From Fictibacillus macauensis ZFHKF-1 (GTDB lineage: Bacteria; Bacillota; Bacilli; Bacillales; Fictibacillaceae): a stretch of 64,000 nt of DNA. Below the pieces are notes generated by a model. The model did no database searches, was not told the origin of the DNA, and was given only the letters and a program-made list of their open reading frames with translations. Below, one piece after another: positions 10,084 to 19,796 of this stretch; position 1 is the first letter of the stretch, and every line of letters begins with the position of its first letter. Made by a program: the position numbers and the translations under genes. The stretch is from NCBI RefSeq assembly GCF_000269865.1, contig NZ_AKKV01000030.1:168828-232827 (forward strand). The letters run 5' to 3'.

Positions 10084-10098
10084 AGGCTATTTTTTCAT

Positions 10099-10128
10099 AA
10101 AAAAAGCCGCTCTGGAAGCAGCTTTTTT
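10099..10128 (-). terminator. terminator of the 60-residue membrane protein gene
   Basis: On the minus strand an AGCTGCT...AGCGGCT hairpin with one internal mismatch is followed by seven T residues. It starts at the stop codon of the gene at 10127-10309 and lies just ahead of the Z1 gene. Confidence 0.75.
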
Positions 10129-10309
10129 ATTTTCTTTGTTGTTTCAGTCGGTACATAGCTGACATAACAAGAACCGCTAAACCAATTAACATGACAATGA
10201 TCGTCACAACCATAGCCGCCGTTTTGTTTTTCACAAACATCGGTGAAAACCAAATCACTGCCATGCAAACAATGATAATTAAATAACGAAATCTATTTAG
10301 TCTCTCCAT
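10127..10309 (-). CDS. small two-helix membrane protein, function unknown
   Basis: This 60-residue protein has a basic start (MERLNRFRY), two hydrophobic segments (about residues 9-25 and 32-52) and a basic tail (YRLKQQRK). A strong AAGGAGAACGT stands before the ATG and a terminator follows directly, so it is very probably expressed. I do not recognise a family. Confidence 0.7.
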   Translation of the reverse strand: MERLNRFRYLIIIVCMAVIWFSPMFVKNKTAAMVVTIIVMLIGLAVLVMSAMYRLKQQRK

Positions 10310-10386
10310 ACGTTCTCCTTTTAAAGGCTGATGACACTATCATACTGTACCGACACAGCTTTTAGCAAATGATGATGAAGATCATT

Positions 10387-10989
10387 TTACACGTAAATCT
10401 TATACGTTTGTCCTGTTTGCGCTCCTTCTACGCTACGCGCATAAGCTTTGGCAACACGAGCTGCGGGTACAGGTTCAAATCCTGGAAAGAAAGGTCCATA
10501 CGTGCTCATGGATTCCACTAAAACGTTTGGGCTCACATCATTGATACGAATGTGATGAGGTAACTCGATGGCTGCAGCTTGTACAAAAGCGCGAATTGCA
10601 CCACCAGCCATAGCCGAGGATACGCCTCCAACGATTGGATCATCCATAATAACACCTGTTGTTAACGTAAAACTGCCCTTTTCATTTAAGTAAGGCGTAC
10701 CAATTAATACTAAATTAATTTGACCTTTCATTTTCCCTTCAATGGCAATCTCGTTATTTTCTGGTGTTAGCTCAGCAAGTGGTCCGAAAAACGCCTCTCC
10801 TGCTGTACTTATAACAGCATCAAGGTTACCGACCGTTTCAAACATGGCTTTAATGCTGTCCGGCGAACGCATATCTACCATAACATCCGCTTCCTTTCGT
10901 CCAGCGGTAATAACCTCATGTCGCTGACTTAACTCCTCATATACAGCGCTTCCAATTGTTCCACGCGCACCTACTAATAAAATTTTCAA
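10387..10989 (-). CDS. short-chain dehydrogenase-like protein lacking the YxxxK pair
   Basis: This 200-residue Rossmann protein has the NAD(P)-binding motif GARGTIG at residues 7-13. The usual SDR catalytic Tyr-x3-Lys is absent: the equivalent stretch reads SSAMAGGAIRAFVQAAA. This is a recognisable SDR subgroup (TLTTGVIMDDP, then INDVSPNVL, then FFPGFEPVPAARVA). I start it at TTG 10989 because AAGGAGG lies 9 nt upstream and the motif then begins at MKILLVGA. A longer frame from 11016 would place that site inside the coding sequence. The substrate is unknown. It is divergent from bceR. Confidence 0.85.
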   Translation of the reverse strand: MKILLVGARGTIGSAVYEELSQRHEVITAGRKEADVMVDMRSPDSIKAMFETVGNLDAVISTAGEAFFGPLAELTPENNEIAIEGKMKGQINLVLIGTPYLNEKGSFTLTTGVIMDDPIVGGVSSAMAGGAIRAFVQAAAIELPHHIRINDVSPNVLVESMSTYGPFFPGFEPVPAARVAKAYARSVEGAQTGQTYKIYV

Positions 10990-11169
10990 CGTCGTATGCC
11001 TCCTTCTTATTTCCATTCATGCTAAGTGTATCGCACGTTCGTTCTTTCATGCTACTAACATGCTTAGCTTAGAGACAGACAAACTCTTTCAAAATATGAC
11101 AGTTCATCGTGCAACTTCGTTTGCTATACCTTACAATAGGAAAAGATACTTACTGTTGGTGGTGATAAC

Positions 11170-11856
11170 ATGTTTACAATTCTCGTTGTAGAGGACGATG
11201 CTTCTCTGTTTCGAAAATTACAAGAACGGCTTTCACAGTGGTCGTATACCGTGCATGGTATTACGAATTTCGAACGCGTATACGAAGAGTTTAAAGCTTT
11301 GCAGCCTGATCTTGTTATTCTAGATATTCAGCTCCCAAAATACGATGGCTTCCATTGGTGCCGCATGATTCGGACGCACTCAACGGTTCCCATTATTTTC
11401 TTATCCTCACGTGATCATCCGTCCGATATGATTATGTCCATGCAATTTGGTGGCGATGATTTTGTTCAAAAACCGTTTCATTTTGATGTGCTCATTGCGA
11501 AAGTGCAAGCGACATTGCGCCGTATTCATGACTATAGTCAAGAACCCGCAACCATTACACGGTGGGCAGGAGCCAATGTAGAATGGGAGCGCAATACAGT
11601 GTCAATAGAGAACACAACTGTAGAATTAACAAAGAATGAGATGTTTATATTGAAGTTATTAGTGCAGCATAAAAATAAAATCGTCACACGTGATGAGCTC
11701 ATGAACGCGTTATGGGAAGATCATCGATTCGTGAGCGACAATACACTGACCGTTAATGTGAACAGATTGCGAAAAAAATTAGAAACACTCGGTCTCGACC
11801 ATCTCATTGAGACAAAAGTAGGACAAGGTTATATCGCCCTTGAGGAAGAACGATGA
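11170..11856 (+). CDS. bceR: BceR-like response regulator (OmpR family)
   Basis: This 228-residue protein has a receiver domain with the acidic pair at residues 8-9, the phospho-acceptor Asp in LVILDIQLPKYDGFHWCR (about residue 52) and a conserved SSRDHPSDMIMSM block. It is followed by an OmpR-type winged helix (VSDNTLTVNVNRLRKKL). These blocks match Bacillus BceR, which is phosphorylated by BceS and switches on the adjacent ABC transporter when bacitracin or related lipid-II-cycle peptides are present. It overlaps bceS by 4 nt (ATGA). Confidence 0.95.
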   Translation: MFTILVVEDDASLFRKLQERLSQWSYTVHGITNFERVYEEFKALQPDLVILDIQLPKYDGFHWCRMIRTHSTVPIIFLSSRDHPSDMIMSMQFGGDDFVQKPFHFDVLIAKVQATLRRIHDYSQEPATITRWAGANVEWERNTVSIENTTVELTKNEMFILKLLVQHKNKIVTRDELMNALWEDHRFVSDNTLTVNVNRLRKKLETLGLDHLIETKVGQGYIALEEER

Positions 11857-12869
11857 GCATAGTGACCTTTTTAAAAGAACGCCGTAGCTGGATTGTTGCT
11901 TTTATCTTCCTTCAGTTCTTTTTATTATTCGTCGCCTGGATTGATCCTACAATAAATGTAACGTCAGCGCTGTATGCGATTAGCTTAGCACTGTTTTTAT
12001 TTTGCCTCTTTCTCATCTATCGCTTCTATAGAGAAACAGCCTTCTTTAAAAAAATTGAAGCGCTTGATCACGAAAATCAGCTGTCTCAATTCCATTTCGC
12101 TCGATCTCCTTTTGAGAAACAATGGCTACACTATCTCGGTGAACAGATGACGTTCATTCGCAAGCAAACATTAGAGCAACAAGCACTACTAGACCGAGAA
12201 AGCGATGAACTCGTTGCTTGGATTCATGAAGTGAAAACACCGATGACTGCGCTGCGTTTAATGATCGAGCAATTAGACGATCTTCAAGTACGTACCGAAT
12301 TTCTCTATGAATGGCTACGGATTCATTATCTTGTTGACCAACAGCTTCATCAAAAACGGCTATTATTCATTGAAAATGATACGTACATAGAAGAAGGTTC
12401 ACTACATGATGTGCTTATATCAGAAATTAAAAATGTGCAAGCATGGTGTTTTCAAAAAGGCATTGGCTTTGATCTTCAAGGTACAGAGCGATCCGTGTTC
12501 AGCGATTTTAAGTGGCTTTCCTTCATACTTCGCCAACTTCTATCCAATAGCATAAAATACAGCCATGATAGCGATATTGTCATTACCGGAACGGAAGAAA
12601 ACGGCATGGTTACTCTCACTATTGAAGATTTCGGTCGTGGCATTGATGCGCGTGATTTGCCACGAATCTTTGAGCGTGGCTTTACTTCCACTGTTCACCA
12701 TGACGATCATGCCGCTACCGGCATGGGCTTATATTTAGCTAAGAAAGCGGCAGACTCACTCAAAATTAGGCTTCATGTTCAGTCTGAGCTATCAAAAGGT
12801 ACTACCGTTATTCTTCATTTTCCAAAACGAAATCAATTTAATATGATTGAACGTGAGACACGCATGTGA
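11853..12869 (+). CDS. bceS: BceS-like intramembrane-sensing histidine kinase
   Basis: This 338-residue kinase has two closely spaced N-terminal helices (about 14-33 and 38-58) with almost no extracellular loop, the hallmark of intramembrane-sensing kinases. The phospho-acceptor His is in WIHEVKTPMTALRL (about residue 125). ATP-binding boxes are the N-box around LRQLLSNSIKYS, then EDFGRGI and GMGLYLAKK. Such kinases cannot sense the peptide alone; they read flux through the BceAB transporter, whose genes lie immediately downstream. The start is the ATG overlapping the bceR stop. Confidence 0.95.
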   Translation: MSIVTFLKERRSWIVAFIFLQFFLLFVAWIDPTINVTSALYAISLALFLFCLFLIYRFYRETAFFKKIEALDHENQLSQFHFARSPFEKQWLHYLGEQMTFIRKQTLEQQALLDRESDELVAWIHEVKTPMTALRLMIEQLDDLQVRTEFLYEWLRIHYLVDQQLHQKRLLFIENDTYIEEGSLHDVLISEIKNVQAWCFQKGIGFDLQGTERSVFSDFKWLSFILRQLLSNSIKYSHDSDIVITGTEENGMVTLTIEDFGRGIDARDLPRIFERGFTSTVHHDDHAATGMGLYLAKKAADSLKIRLHVQSELSKGTTVILHFPKRNQFNMIERETRM

Positions 12870-12884
12870 CAACATTGTCACATG
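12863..12884 (+). promoter_or_regulatory. BceR operator upstream of bceAB
   Basis: A perfect palindrome of two 10-nt arms around 2 nt contains TGACA-N4-TGTCA at 12867-12880, close to the BceR-family consensus TNACA-N4-TGTAA. It overlaps the bceS stop codon. A likely -10 element TATACT lies at 12935-12940 with no good -35 box, as expected for an activator-dependent bceA promoter. A terminator is unlikely: the loop would be 2 nt and no clean T-run follows. Confidence 0.75.
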
Positions 12885-12975
12885 CTTCTTTTCAATTGTT
12901 AGTGAAAACGAAGGAACGAACAGGCTTTCCTTTTTATACTGAATGTAAGAGATACAAGAAGGAGACGATACAGAT

Positions 12976-13737
12976 ATGTTTATATTAGAAGCGAAAAACA
13001 TCCGTAAAAGCTACGGCAGTAAATTGAATAAACAAGAAGTCATTAAAGGATTAGATCTTCAATTAGAGGCTGGGGAATTTGTAAGCATTATGGGAGCATC
13101 AGGTTCCGGAAAAACAACCCTTCTTAACGTTTTATCTAGCATTGATTCAATTAATAGCGGAACGATTATGATTGAAGGTAAAGAAGTTTCTGCCATGAAA
13201 GAGAAGCAACTGGCACAATTTCGTAAACATCACTTAGGATTTATTTTTCAAGAATATCACTTGCTCGATACCCTAACGGTTAAAGAAAACATTATGCTTC
13301 CGCTCACGGTAACAAAGGTACCTCGAAATGAGGCGGAGGCACGTTTCAAAAGCATGACAGAAGAGCTTGGTATTTATGAACTGAAGGATAAATATCCAAA
13401 TGAAATTTCCGGTGGTCAAAAGCAGCGAACATCAGCGGCACGAGCATTCATTCACAATCCTAGTATGATTTTTGCTGATGAACCAACCGGTGCACTCGAT
13501 TCTAAATCCGCTTCAGACTTATTACAAAAACTCACCGACTTGAATCGAAGCCGCCAAACGACGATTGCGATGGTGACACATGATCCTGTTGCAGCGAGTT
13601 ATTGTAGCCGAGTTATCTTTATAAAAGATGGACAGCTTTATACCCAGCTTTATAAGGGAACACAAACGCAACAAGCGTTCTTTCAAGATGTGATGAAAAC
13701 ACAAGCAGTTCTTGGCGGTGTCCCAAATGAGTATTAA
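12976..13737 (+). CDS. bceA: BceA-like ABC transporter ATP-binding protein
   Basis: This 253-residue ATPase has Walker [10 protein letters not shown] (about 40-48), a Q-loop in [14 protein letters not shown], signature ISGGQKQR and Walker [13 protein letters not shown]. The C-terminal block [16 protein letters not shown] is characteristic of BceA. With BceB it forms the transporter that frees lipid II-cycle intermediates from bacitracin-like peptides and acts as the sensor for BceS. AAGGAGACG precedes the ATG. Confidence 0.95.
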   Translation: MFILEAKNIRKSYGSKLNKQEVIKGLDLQLEAGEFVSIMGASGSGKTTLLNVLSSIDSINSGTIMIEGKEVSAMKEKQLAQFRKHHLGFIFQEYHLLDTLTVKENIMLPLTVTKVPRNEAEARFKSMTEELGIYELKDKYPNEISGGQKQRTSAARAFIHNPSMIFADEPTGALDSKSASDLLQKLTDLNRSRQTTIAMVTHDPVAASYCSRVIFIKDGQLYTQLYKGTQTQQAFFQDVMKTQAVLGGVPNEY

Positions 13738-15676
13738 AACCTTAATCTTACGCAGTTTGAAAAAAAATCTTACAAACTATTATTTATACGTATTTGCGCT
13801 TGTTTTTAGCTCTGCTCTCTACTTTTCTTTTGTAACACTGCGCTATGACTCATCAATGAATAAAGTGCAGGCTTCAGTAAAAGGAGAGGCTGGTTTTTCA
13901 GCCGCTTCTATTTTATTACTTGTTATTGTTAGTGTCTTTTTACTTTATGCCAACCAGCTGTTCATGAAGCGCCGCAGTAAGGAAATTGGCTTATATCAAC
14001 TAGTTGGGATGACGAAATTTAAAGTCTTTCGCTTGTTATCAATTGAAAGCATGCTCATTTATTTCGGCTCCCTAACGATTGGTGTTATTCTTGGTTTCTT
14101 TTCATCAAGATTGATCGTCATGCTACTCTTTAAAATAACGAATGTACAAGCTGTCGCTACCTTACATTTCTCACCTGAAGCATTGCTGCAAACACTTCTT
14201 GTGTTTCTAGTCATTTTCGTGCTGATGTTGCTTGTAAACTATTTCTTTATGAAGCGCCAAAGCATCTTATCTTTGTTTCGTGTCGTTTCTACTACAGAAG
14301 CCTCAGTGAAAAAACAGTCTGTGCTAGAATTAATCATAGGAATCGCTGGACTATGCCTCATAATTCTCGGGTATTACTTATCATCCCGCTTATTCAGCAC
14401 AGATACAGTTGCGACAAACGCTTTACTCGGTATGATGGTTGCCATTCTCGCTTCTGTCATAATCGGAACCTATTTCTTTTATAAAGGTTCTATTTCTTTT
14501 CTATTCAATCTCATTCGGAAAAAGAAAAATGGATTTTTATCTGTACAAAGTGTGCTGTCTTTATCGACGCTTATGTTTCGAATGAAAGCAAATAGTTTTT
14601 TACTAACGGTCATCACTACGATTTCAGCTTTAGCGATTGGCTTATTATCCTTAAGTTATATTTCTTATTATTCCGCAGAAAAAGCGTCGGAACAATTCGT
14701 ACCAAACGACTTTACGTTTTCCCATAAGAAAGATTTAGCATCTTATGAAAAAACATTGAGCGATCATGGTATCCCGTTTGAAGAACATCGCATAAAAGTG
14801 TTGTCTGTTCCAGCCGATCTTTCTGATGTTTCGGATCGACCTTTGATCTTTGCAAGTAGCAATAGCAAATACACACCAATCTCCGTCATTTCAACAAAAA
14901 GTATAAATGAACCTCCTTTAAAGAAAAATGAAATGTATCTAACAGGGGCGAATGATTCTTTTTTACGCCTCACAAATTTTAAAGAGTCTGGAACCATTAC
15001 CTTTAAACTGAAAAAAGAAAGCTTGAAACGAACTTTTACAGAACTTAAACATCACTATGTTGTTTCAATAAAGTATTCAAACGGCTCACTTCCTGTTGCC
15101 GTTGTCGATCATGCAACCTTTCAATTGCTAGAAAAAGAAGGCAAACCTACTCAGTCCATTTATAATGGTCTCGATATAAAAGATAATACTAAACTGGAAG
15201 CAGCGAATGATTACTTTATACATCAATTCAAACCGGTTGCAAGTAATAACCTTTCTCCTCGTGTCGCTTCTCGCATTGAAGATGTTAAGCAACAAAGAGG
15301 CATGATCGGATTAGCCATGTTTATCGTTGGCTTCCTCGGACTCACATTCTTAATTACATCAGGCTGCATTCTTTACTTTAAACAAATGGGGGAAAGTGAG
15401 GAAGAACAACCGAATTATACCGTTTTACGCAAACTCGGCTTTACGAGAGACGACCTATTAAAAGGGATTATGTTTAAACAACTGTTTAACTTTGGTATCC
15501 CCTTATTTCTCGGCCTTAGTCACAGCTACTTTGCCGTAAAATCCGGATGGTTTTTCTTTGGTGTTTCACTATGGACACCGACTTTAATCGTCATGGGAAT
15601 CTATACAATGCTCTACTCGATTTTTGCCATCCTATCCACGCTGTACTACAAAAAAATAATTAACGACTCACTATAA
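13727..15676 (+). CDS. bceB: BceB-like ABC transporter permease
   Basis: This 649-residue permease has about ten membrane helices and one large extracellular domain (about residues 310-530) between helices 7 and 8, the arrangement of BceB-type peptide detoxification permeases. Conserved stretches include [36 protein letters not shown] and, at the end, [19 protein letters not shown]. The extracellular domain decides peptide specificity and diverges most from B. subtilis BceB, so the inducing peptide cannot be predicted. I use the ATG at 13727, which overlaps the bceA end by 11 nt; homologues begin at the equivalent residue. A frame from TTG 13712 has no support. Confidence 0.95.
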   Translation: MSIKTLILRSLKKNLTNYYLYVFALVFSSALYFSFVTLRYDSSMNKVQASVKGEAGFSAASILLLVIVSVFLLYANQLFMKRRSKEIGLYQLVGMTKFKVFRLLSIESMLIYFGSLTIGVILGFFSSRLIVMLLFKITNVQAVATLHFSPEALLQTLLVFLVIFVLMLLVNYFFMKRQSILSLFRVVSTTEASVKKQSVLELIIGIAGLCLIILGYYLSSRLFSTDTVATNALLGMMVAILASVIIGTYFFYKGSISFLFNLIRKKKNGFLSVQSVLSLSTLMFRMKANSFLLTVITTISALAIGLLSLSYISYYSAEKASEQFVPNDFTFSHKKDLASYEKTLSDHGIPFEEHRIKVLSVPADLSDVSDRPLIFASSNSKYTPISVISTKSINEPPLKKNEMYLTGANDSFLRLTNFKESGTITFKLKKESLKRTFTELKHHYVVSIKYSNGSLPVAVVDHATFQLLEKEGKPTQSIYNGLDIKDNTKLEAANDYFIHQFKPVASNNLSPRVASRIEDVKQQRGMIGLAMFIVGFLGLTFLITSGCILYFKQMGESEEEQPNYTVLRKLGFTRDDLLKGIMFKQLFNFGIPLFLGLSHSYFAVKSGWFFFGVSLWTPTLIVMGIYTMLYSIFAILSTLYYKKIINDSL

Positions 15677-15704
15677 ATAGCAAGCTCCCTAGGGAGCTTG
15701 CTAT
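15677..15704. terminator. convergent terminator after bceB
   Basis: A perfect inverted repeat (two 14-nt arms, core AGCAAGCTCCCT) lies between two converging genes. The T-tract after it is broken (TTGTATTT), so its efficiency is uncertain. Confidence 0.65.
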
Positions 15705-15709
15705 TGTAT

Positions 15710-16183
15710 TTAAGCGGACTGTTTGACAGATTTGCTGACTTCCTCATGTGCATCGCTTACTTTAAAAAGAACAATGCCCACAATCACTACGAGAACACCT
15801 ATTAATTTACTCCAAGTAAACGGAACTTTTGCGAGGCCAAAGCTACCTAGTGAATCCAGAATAAGTGCCGATATGAGCTGTGCAGTCAAAACAATTGAAA
15901 TCGCAATCGTCGGACTTAGACGCTTTACTCCTTGTGTCACACATGTCACCACTCCAACACCAATTAAGCCACTGAAATAGTACCATGTTTTCATATGAGT
16001 TACATGAAAAAGCGAAGCACCTTCAAAAATAATCCCAAGTATAAGTGAAGCTAAAAACCCAAGCGCTAACACAAGCATCGTAGTCGCCCATGAATGAGCT
16101 TTTTCATTTACTTTCGAATTGAAAATATTTTGCAAGCCTACAAGAGCACCACCTACTAGTGCAAACAGAATACCCACAATCAT
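15710..16183 (-). CDS. DMT-superfamily YdcZ (DUF606) membrane protein
   Basis: This 157-residue protein has five hydrophobic segments, beginning MIVGILFALVGGALVGLQNIFNSKVN, the hallmark of the YdcZ/DUF606 family of half-size drug/metabolite carriers. These often act as pairs. It lies at the end of an operon that begins with a second YdcZ protein and has a Crp-type regulator between them. AAAGGAGGGG precedes the ATG. The substrate is unknown. Confidence 0.85.
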   Translation of the reverse strand: MIVGILFALVGGALVGLQNIFNSKVNEKAHSWATTMLVLALGFLASLILGIIFEGASLFHVTHMKTWYYFSGLIGVGVVTCVTQGVKRLSPTIAISIVLTAQLISALILDSLGSFGLAKVPFTWSKLIGVLVVIVGIVLFKVSDAHEEVSKSVKQSA

Positions 16184-16198
16184 ATAGCGCCCCTCCTT

Positions 16199-16885
16199 TT
16201 ATTCATAGATGTTATTATTACTCATTTTTTGCAAGCCTTCGCGGTCCCTGACAACAATCCCACCAGGTTGTCGTTCGACTAAGCCTTGTTCACAAAAATG
16301 CTGTAAAATGCGATTTACATGACGATAACTCGTGCCAATTAAGTTTGCCGTGTCGCGCAAGCTATTTGCACTATGATGTCCTTTTACTAATGCATGTGAC
16401 TCATCAAAAGAGACGGACAGCAAATAACTTGCTAAACGAACCTCAACTGGATATAACAAATTAAATCGCAATGAATTTGATTTCACATAAAATTTTTCAG
16501 TAATAATTTTCAATAAAAATTGTAGAAAGAGCGGATCCTCACTTCCATATTTACGAACATACGGATATGGTACACAAAGCAACGTCACTGAGGAAACAGC
16601 TTCAACGGTATTAACTGTATCCGTATCTCTTACAAACTCAATGTCACCGAGTAACTCAAGCGGTGTTTTAAACGATAAGATTAGCGTCTTACCTTCCTCA
16701 GACATCGTATATACTTTCACTTTTCCTTTTACAAGGACGTATAAATGCTGAATCGCCTCTCCTTGTTTACAAATCAATTCACCTTCATTGAAATGTTGAA
16801 TGGAAATATACGGTTGCATGTGGGAATTAAAGATATGTTGAATATTATACATTTGTAAATAAGTAATCAATTCCTGATTTATCAC
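16199..16885 (-). CDS. Crp/Fnr-family transcriptional regulator (YeiL-like)
   Basis: This 228-residue protein has a cyclic-nucleotide-binding-type beta-roll (residues ~25-125, with GELICKQGEAIQHLYVLVKG) and a C-terminal helix-turn-helix (SLRDTANLIGTSYRHVNRIL). It has no cysteine cluster for an Fe-S centre in the N-terminus, so FNR-like oxygen sensing is not indicated. The layout resembles E. coli YeiL. The start is GTG with AAGGAGC upstream. It is sandwiched between two YdcZ genes with gaps of only 15-17 nt, so it probably controls its own operon. Confidence 0.85.
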   Translation of the reverse strand: MINQELITYLQMYNIQHIFNSHMQPYISIQHFNEGELICKQGEAIQHLYVLVKGKVKVYTMSEEGKTLILSFKTPLELLGDIEFVRDTDTVNTVEAVSSVTLLCVPYPYVRKYGSEDPLFLQFLLKIITEKFYVKSNSLRFNLLYPVEVRLASYLLSVSFDESHALVKGHHSANSLRDTANLIGTSYRHVNRILQHFCEQGLVERQPGGIVVRDREGLQKMSNNNIYE

Positions 16886-16902
16886 CGATAATGCTCCTTA
16901 CC

Positions 16903-17328
16903 TTACATACTTAAAATTAAAACACCGAGCATCATTAAACCGATCCCGACAAAATGCCCTGGTCTCATCTTTTTCTTTTCCACCTCAAACCAGCCAAATC
17001 GATCGGTCAAAAAAGCAATAGCGAGCTGGGCAATTAAGAGTGCAGAAATACTAATGGTAATCCCTATTAAGTGTATAGCTGTAACGTTACTAAAGATGAC
17101 GATAGCTGCAAATGTTCCACCCATTAAATATAAAGGCTTTACATCCTTGAATCTTTTCCATGAATTGTCTCTGAATAGTAGCATTAATATGAAGGCTGCT
17201 ACAAAACCTGTAAATTGCGTCAGTGTTGCCGCCTGCCACGTACCAATACCTGCTCCGATTTGCGAGTTAGCTACTCCTTGTACGGTAATACAAATACCGC
17301 CAAGAATTGCGAATAGGATTCCTTTCAT
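16903..17328 (-). CDS. DMT-superfamily YdcZ (DUF606) membrane protein
   Basis: This 141-residue protein has five membrane segments and the family start MKGILFAILGGICITVQGVANSQIG. It is a different paralogue from the one at 15710-16183. It is the first gene of a three-gene operon with the Crp-type regulator, suggesting a heteromeric small-molecule carrier under its own control. AAAGGAG stands before the ATG. Confidence 0.85.
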   Translation of the reverse strand: MKGILFAILGGICITVQGVANSQIGAGIGTWQAATLTQFTGFVAAFILMLLFRDNSWKRFKDVKPLYLMGGTFAAIVIFSNVTAIHLIGITISISALLIAQLAIAFLTDRFGWFEVEKKKMRPGHFVGIGLMMLGVLILSM

Positions 17329-17442
17329 ATGAAAACTCCTTTAAATAAAATGTCTCCTTCTTATTATGAATGAAGACCCTTTCATAACGAAAGGACATAT
17401 GTCCCAAAGAATCATTTTTTCTTTCGGATGCCACGCAAAAAA

Positions 17443-17473
17443 AGCTCTGGTTTATAAAAAGAACACCAGAGCT
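17443..17473 (-). terminator. terminator of the glnHPQ operon
   Basis: On the minus strand a 9-bp stem (AGCTCTGGT / ACCAGAGCT) is followed by seven T residues, 16 nt after the glnQ stop. Confidence 0.85.
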
Positions 17474-17488
17474 GATCGTTATTTTCTT

Positions 17489-18217
17489 TTATAATACTTT
17501 ACTTAGAAATGCTTTCGTACGCTCATGCTGTGGATTAGTAAATAACGCAACTGGAACATTTTCTTCCACAATATAGCCACCATCCATGAATAAAACGCGG
17601 TCACCAACTTCACGAGCAAAGCCCATTTCATGCGTTACAACGACCATTGTCATGCCTTCTTGTGCTAATTGCTTCATTACTTCAAGCACTTCTCCGACCA
17701 TCTCAGGATCAAGCGCTGATGTCGGTTCATCAAAGAGCATGATTTTTGGATTCATCGCTAGAGCGCGAGCAATGGCCACACGCTGCTTTTGTCCTCCCGA
17801 TAATTCACCAGGGTACTGATTGGCTTTTTCCTTCATACCTACTTTTACAAGCAACTCTAGCGCTTGTTGTTTAGCAGCCTCTTTAGAGGCGGCGCGAACT
17901 TTCGTTGGCGCAAGACAGATATTTTCTAGCACCGTGAGATGCGGGAACAAATTAAAGCTTTGAAAGACCATCCCAATGTCTTGCCTTATTTTATTTATAT
18001 CCGTTTTTGGATTGGTAATGTCTTGTCCGTCGATGATGACGTGTCCACCCGTTATCTCTTCAAGTTTATTTAAACAGCGTAAAAAAGTACTTTTTCCGGA
18101 TCCAGAGGGACCAATCACACAGACAACTTCTTTCTCCTGTATTTCTGTAGATATGTCTTTCAATACTTCAAGAGCGCCAAATGACTTCTTTAAATGCTTA
18201 ACAGTAATCATACTCAT
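17489..18217 (-). CDS. glnQ: polar amino-acid ABC transporter ATPase (GlnQ-like)
   Basis: This 242-residue ATPase of the PAAT family has Walker [10 protein letters not shown] (about 35-43), signature LSGGQKQR, Walker [17 protein letters not shown] and H-loop [13 protein letters not shown], the last two being hallmarks of GlnQ/HisP-type proteins. It overlaps the permease gene by 4 nt (ATGA). It energises uptake of the amino acid captured by the lipoprotein encoded upstream, most likely glutamine. Confidence 0.92.
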   Translation of the reverse strand: MSMITVKHLKKSFGALEVLKDISTEIQEKEVVCVIGPSGSGKSTFLRCLNKLEEITGGHVIIDGQDITNPKTDINKIRQDIGMVFQSFNLFPHLTVLENICLAPTKVRAASKEAAKQQALELLVKVGMKEKANQYPGELSGGQKQRVAIARALAMNPKIMLFDEPTSALDPEMVGEVLEVMKQLAQEGMTMVVVTHEMGFAREVGDRVLFMDGGYIVEENVPVALFTNPQHERTKAFLSKVL

Positions 18218-18858
18218 CGTACCTCAAACCTCCTTTCTAAATAGCTTGCAAGCAGTGATAGTAAATAGATCATAATAAAATAAACAATCCCAATGACGAG
18301 CCATATTTTAAATGCTTCATACGTTGCAGCAATAACGACTTGTCCTTGCTGTGTTAAATCAGTAATACCAATGATCGATAATAACGACGTATCTTTCAAG
18401 CTAATAATCGCTTGATTTGTAAACGTCGGCAACATTCTTCGCACAGCTTGCGGTAAGATCACGTAGCGCATATTTTGCATGCCGGTTAGCCCTAAAGAAC
18501 GCGCAGCCTCTGTTTGTCCCTTATCAATGGATTGAATACCAGCCCGAATGACTTCCGTAAAATACGCCCCTGCATTTAAACCCACTGTAACAATACCTGC
18601 TGTTGTTTTATCCATGGATAAAAACCCTAGTGAGTTTACACCATAATAAAAGAAAAACAATTGAACGAGGATGGGTGTTCCACGAAACGCATTAACATAA
18701 ATTTTGGCAATAGCATTTAGTACTTTATTATGTGATAGGCGTAACAGTGCCATCACAAGTCCCACGACGAGACCTAAAATGAGTGCCACGAGAAAAATAA
18801 AAATCGTTACTTTTAATCCCGTTTGTATATAAGGTAATGCTTGTTTAATAATATCCAT
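18214..18858 (-). CDS. glnP: polar amino-acid ABC transporter permease (GlnP-like)
   Basis: This 214-residue membrane protein has five helices and the HisM/GlnP-type EAA loop ([24 protein letters not shown] split around GLTG, about residues 125-148). The motif [18 protein letters not shown] is typical of this family. It probably forms a homodimer. It sits between the receptor and ATPase genes. Confidence 0.92.
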   Translation of the reverse strand: MDIIKQALPYIQTGLKVTIFIFLVALILGLVVGLVMALLRLSHNKVLNAIAKIYVNAFRGTPILVQLFFFYYGVNSLGFLSMDKTTAGIVTVGLNAGAYFTEVIRAGIQSIDKGQTEAARSLGLTGMQNMRYVILPQAVRRMLPTFTNQAIISLKDTSLLSIIGITDLTQQGQVVIAATYEAFKIWLVIGIVYFIMIYLLSLLASYLERRFEVR

Positions 18859-18896
18859 CAGAAGGTAACCCCCTATGCATCATTCGCTACATATAG

Positions 18897-18927
18897 GTAA
18901 AGACAATGCACTAGGCATTGTCTTTAC
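18897..18927 (-). terminator. intercistronic hairpin between glnH and glnP
   Basis: A perfect 13-bp stem (GTAAAGACAATGC and its complement) with a 5-nt loop starts 8 nt after the glnH stop. No T-run follows on the minus strand, so it looks like a partial attenuator or 3'-end stabiliser that keeps receptor mRNA more abundant than permease mRNA. Confidence 0.7.
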
Positions 18928-18934
18928 AACGACC

Positions 18935-19696
18935 TCATTTCTTTAAATACTTATTAACAATTTCATCATACTTGCCGCTTTTCTTTAAATCCGCCAAACC
19001 TTTATTAATACTTTTCAGTAACGTTTCATTTTTACCTTTTAAGACAGCCATTCCGTATTCATCACCATTTAAACGGTCACCAACAATTTTTAAGCCGAGA
19101 TCTTTTTTCGCAATCGCATAGGCGACAACAGGATAATCTTCTATTAATACATCGGAGCTTCCATTTGCTACTTCTTGAAACATAGACGGACTATCGTTGA
19201 ATTGCACCACTTTTGCATCATATTTCTTTGCTAAATCTTCAGCAATTTTTGCCCCTGTTGTTCCTTTTTTAACAGCAATCGATTTTCCCTTAAGATCATC
19301 AGTCGATTTAATACTGTTATTTTTTTTCGAGACAACAAGTGTTGCTCCCGCTTTAAAATAAGGATCGGAGAAATCAACAACCTTTTTCCGATCTTTTGTA
19401 ATACTCATCCCTGCTATGGCCATATCTAATTGATTGGCTTGCATAGCCGGGATAATGCCATTAAAGTCCATAGGCTCAAATTTGATTTTAAAGCCTTCCT
19501 TTTTAGCGATTTCTGTAATGAGATCAATATCAATTCCCTTGCGCGTGCCATTTTCTTCATATTCAAATGGTGGATACGTTGTGTCGATACCCACTTTAAA
19601 TTCCTGATCTTTAACCTCTCCATCATTATCATTGCCACATGCAGCGAGTAACAAAGTGAACAGTAATGCCAAACAAATGATACTAAGCTTTTTCAT
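18935..19696 (-). CDS. glnH: glutamine-type ABC substrate-binding lipoprotein
   Basis: This 253-residue lipoprotein has a basic start, a hydrophobic core and lipobox ending LLAAC (Cys20), so it is anchored outside the membrane. The mature part is an SBP_bac_3 fold. KFEPMDFNGIIPAMQ and then LDMAIAGMSITKDRKK closely match the ligand-binding blocks of E. coli GlnH. Glutamine is the best guess, though other polar amino acids are possible. AAGGAGGTTGTC precedes the ATG. First gene of the operon. Confidence 0.9.
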   Translation of the reverse strand: MKKLSIICLALLFTLLLAACGNDNDGEVKDQEFKVGIDTTYPPFEYEENGTRKGIDIDLITEIAKKEGFKIKFEPMDFNGIIPAMQANQLDMAIAGMSITKDRKKVVDFSDPYFKAGATLVVSKKNNSIKSTDDLKGKSIAVKKGTTGAKIAEDLAKKYDAKVVQFNDSPSMFQEVANGSSDVLIEDYPVVAYAIAKKDLGLKIVGDRLNGDEYGMAVLKGKNETLLKSINKGLADLKKSGKYDEIVNKYLKK

Positions 19697-19796
19697 GACA
19701 ACCTCCTTATAATGGTAACGATTACTTTCAGAATAACATAACTAATCTGAAAATATTGTATTAATTTATCCCACTTCTGCCAATCGTTCAGTAACG

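Noticed and set aside
10990..11016. Longer N-terminus for the SDR-like protein
   Set aside because: The AAGGAGG site would be inside the coding sequence, and the Rossmann motif starts normally from TTG 10989.
12867..12884. Transcription terminator after bceS
   Set aside because: The palindrome would leave a 2-nt loop and has no T-run. It fits the BceR operator pattern better.
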